Source: G963692885 sp964658655 (GTDB lineage Bacteria > Acidobacteriota > Terriglobia > Terriglobales > Acidobacteriaceae). From it: a stretch of DNA of 64,000 nucleotides. The stretch covers positions 1 to 64,000 of the forward strand of contig CAZZZL010000010.1 in NCBI GenBank assembly GCA_964658655.1. The letters are read 5' to 3'. Position numbers and translations under genes: made by a program. The notes beneath the pieces were generated by a model. That model made no database searches, was not told where the DNA came from, and worked only from the letters and a program-made list of their open reading frames with translations. Of this stretch, positions 62,082-64,000 are shown piece by piece; within the stretch, counting starts at the first letter, position 1; each line of letters opens with the position of its first letter.

Positions 62082-63872
62082 TTGGATATATCACGCAAGA
62101 TCGAAGCTCGCGAACCACAGATTGAGCTGATCCCGAGACCATCCCCGTTTCCCTTTGTGCAGCCAACGGTCGAAGTCCTCGTCCTGCTGGCGGTTGCCGT
62201 CTTCTTTCTGTTTTACGGGCTGATCCCTATCTTCGGCGGCGATGGCCTTGGACTGGTTGGTGCTGACGAGCCCCGTTATGCGCAGGTGGCGCGCGAAATG
62301 CTCGTGCGCCATGACTACATCACACCCATCCTCTACGGAAAACCCTGGCTGGAGAAGCCGGCGCTATTTTACTGGCGCGCCATGTTCTCGTTCCGCGAGT
62401 TTGGCGTCCACGACTGGGCGGCGCGCTTCCCTTCCGCCAGCTTTGCCCTGGCGCTTGTCGTGCTCATCTTCCTGCACATCCGGCGTTTTCGTCGCGGCGG
62501 CCAGCTTGATTCGGCACTCATCACAGCAACCTGCATCGGCATTTTCGCCTTTGCCCGCGGTGCTTCGACAGATATGCAGCTCGCCGCGCCGTTCTGCATC
62601 GGCATGCTGGGCTGGTATGCCTGGTATGAGACGGACCGGAAATTCTGGCTCTTTGATCTCTACTTCTTCAACGCGGCTGCGACGCTGGCGAAAGGTCCAG
62701 TCGCGCCCTTTCTTGCGCTCTGCATCATCCTGGCCTTCGCGGCGCTGCGCAGGGAATGGTCGCTCCTTCGGCGTACGATCTGGTGGCCCGGCATCGCCCT
62801 CTACCTGGCCATCGTGCTGCCCTGGTACATTGCCGTTACAAAGCGCAATCCCGGATTCCTGCGGGTCTTCTTTCTCCAGCACAACCTGGAGCGTTTCGCT
62901 ACTAACCGCTACGAACATGAGCAGCCCGTCTGGTACTACCTGGTGGTGGCACTTGTCGCGCTCATGCCATGGACAGTCATTGCCCTGCGCGCGCTCTCCG
63001 ATGCTGTGCGGCTGGCGGTCAATGAATGGAAGGCCCGGCGCGCCAAGTATCACTATGTCGGCCATGAACGTTTCGGCGATGCTTTCCCTGAATTCCTGAT
63101 CCTCTGGGCACTCTTTCCGATCGTTTTCTTCTCGTTCTCACGGTCCAAGCTTCCCGGCTACATTCTGCCTTCGATTCCGCCCATCACCATCCTGACGGGC
63201 GATTACCTGAACCGCATCCGCTACAAGGGGCTCCAGCCCTGGCTGCTCGCTACTCACGCGCTGCTGACCGGGCTCACCGTCGCGCTGGTACTTGTGATCC
63301 CCTGGCACATCGTCCATCCGGACGATATCCCACCCGCCCGCATCATTTTCGCGGCTTGCTCCAGCGGCCTGGCTGCCATGGCCCTCATCCTCCTCGTCGT
63401 CGGCAGATTTGGCGTGGTGCGCCTGCGCATTGCCACCATCCTGCCCATGATGGTGCTCATTTTCTTTATCTTCGGGATAGGACCAATCCTGCGGGTCAAG
63501 GCCCTGGCCCGCTCGAAATCGAACATCGAGCTGATCGACTACGCCTTCTCCGCGCGGCCACTGGCCCGCATCATTGACCAGGTTGCCAGGCCAGGCGAGC
63601 CGGTTGCCGTCTACCGCGTGCGCCGTGACGTGGAGTACGGGCTTTCCTTTTACCGTAACCATCGCGTACTCGATTACGAACTGAACGGCGTACCGGCATT
63701 CGCCCACATCCTGGTTGTCCGTGATTCCGTTCGCGATGATGCCAACAGCGATCTTGCCCAGAGGCTCGCCGGGCGAACCTACCAGCCGCTCTTCTCCTAC
63801 CCGGCCCAGCGCTTATCAATCTACGAGGTATCTGCAGAGACTCCCATCACTGCAGTACCTTTGCCCAAGTAA
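62082..63872 (+). CDS. GT39/ArnT-family membrane glycosyltransferase
   Basis: 596 residues from TTG 62082; GTG near 62157 is a later alternative. About 10-12 transmembrane helices. D62-E-P-R-Y-A-Q in the first long loop is the catalytic-loop signature of the dolichyl-phosphate-mannose-mannosyltransferase/ArnT group, which transfer sugars from polyprenyl-phosphate donors onto lipid A, proteins or glycans at the periplasmic face. The C-terminal 150 residues form a soluble domain. The donor is unknown; polyprenylphosphoryl-arabinose made 15 kb upstream is one candidate. Confidence 0.87.
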   Translation: MDISRKIEAREPQIELIPRPSPFPFVQPTVEVLVLLAVAVFFLFYGLIPIFGGDGLGLVGADEPRYAQVAREMLVRHDYITPILYGKPWLEKPALFYWRAMFSFREFGVHDWAARFPSASFALALVVLIFLHIRRFRRGGQLDSALITATCIGIFAFARGASTDMQLAAPFCIGMLGWYAWYETDRKFWLFDLYFFNAAATLAKGPVAPFLALCIILAFAALRREWSLLRRTIWWPGIALYLAIVLPWYIAVTKRNPGFLRVFFLQHNLERFATNRYEHEQPVWYYLVVALVALMPWTVIALRALSDAVRLAVNEWKARRAKYHYVGHERFGDAFPEFLILWALFPIVFFSFSRSKLPGYILPSIPPITILTGDYLNRIRYKGLQPWLLATHALLTGLTVALVLVIPWHIVHPDDIPPARIIFAACSSGLAAMALILLVVGRFGVVRLRIATILPMMVLIFFIFGIGPILRVKALARSKSNIELIDYAFSARPLARIIDQVARPGEPVAVYRVRRDVEYGLSFYRNHRVLDYELNGVPAFAHILVVRDSVRDDANSDLAQRLAGRTYQPLFSYPAQRLSIYEVSAETPITAVPLPK

Positions 63873-63941
63873 GGTAGCGTCGCATACACTCGGAGTTTAA
63901 GCGAAGCTGAAGCCAGCGCTCCTGCGCCCCGTGAACGTGCC

Positions 63942-64000
63942 ATGGCAACCGCTGCTCAGCCGGAGATCCTTGATCTTCGGCATTTCTCCGCCGCAACTTT
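63942..64000 (+). CDS. Start of an unidentified gene, cut by window end
   Basis: ATG 63942 opens a frame reading M-A-T-A-A-Q-P-E-I-L-D-L-R-H-F-S-A-A-T, which runs off the window. Seventy bases separate it from the glycosyltransferase stop. The L-D-L-R-H-F-S-A opening reminds me of some acidobacterial GNAT-type acetyltransferases, but 19 residues are not enough to name it. Confidence 0.45.
   Translation, partial: MATAAQPEILDLRHFSAAT

Noticed and set aside
1..64000. CRISPR arrays, prophage, insertion sequences or biosynthetic megasynthases
   Set aside because: I saw no regularly spaced repeats, no transposase or integrase and no phage structural genes; the only defence-like locus is vapBC.

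Overview
The window looks like chromosomal DNA from an Acidobacteriota species, most likely class Terriglobia (Acidobacteriaceae or a close relative). The evidence is a secreted VWFA protein of the type typical of acidobacteria, a very large Oar-like TonB-dependent receptor with an N-terminal carboxypeptidase-regulatory-like domain, many secreted glycoside hydrolases, and acidobacterial-style intergenic repeats. The DNA is moderately GC-rich and densely coding on both strands. No insertion sequence, prophage, integrase or CRISPR array was found. Genus and species cannot be told from the sequence alone.

Layout. 1-55 is the 3' part of a tRNA-Cys. 217-7624 is a MoxR/DUF58/DUF4129/DUF4350 envelope cluster with a reversed SpoIIM gene and an RDD gene. 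7621-16766 is a periplasmic alpha-2-macroglobulin neighbourhood: a transpeptidase-like PBP, a SpoIID-metallopeptidase fusion, a membrane protein, a thioester-bearing A2M and a DUF1175 protein. 16928-20688 holds a lipase-like hydrolase, Ada and a GH5-like hydrolase. 20716-32875 is a plant-glycan module centred on rhamnose: TPR protein, TonB receptor, RhaM, GH106 rhamnosidase, a GH39-like and a GH36-like hydrolase. 33135-44230 carries two VWFA-type secreted proteins, a membrane-anchored AAA-like ATPase, a LolA-like protein, an S9 peptidase, RecX, a porin, a DUF429-like protein and a secreted repeat protein.

44492-48246 is a compact HAD-UbiA, DprE1, DprE2 set. It is predicted to make polyprenyl-phosphoryl-arabinose, a pathway best known from mycobacteria. 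48271-53805 holds an M48-like protein that has lost its zinc site, a DUF2256-DUF3253 protein overlapping a class V aminotransferase, TyrS and an unknown membrane protein. 53808-57228 begins with DUF503 and shows gene decay: a frameshifted APC permease and an MFS gene with its middle missing, either side of an intact hydrolase. 57309-64000 has a class II aldolase, a radical SAM protein, a small membrane protein, VapBC, rbfA, nrnA, a GT39-family glycosyltransferase and the start of another gene.

Main themes are envelope maintenance (MoxR cluster, A2M cluster, DprE set, porin, GT39) and scavenging of plant polysaccharides. The least ordinary items are the HAD-UbiA/DprE1/DprE2 set, the A2M neighbourhood with its SpoIID-gluzincin fusion, the metal-site-less M48 homologue, and the two decayed transporter genes.
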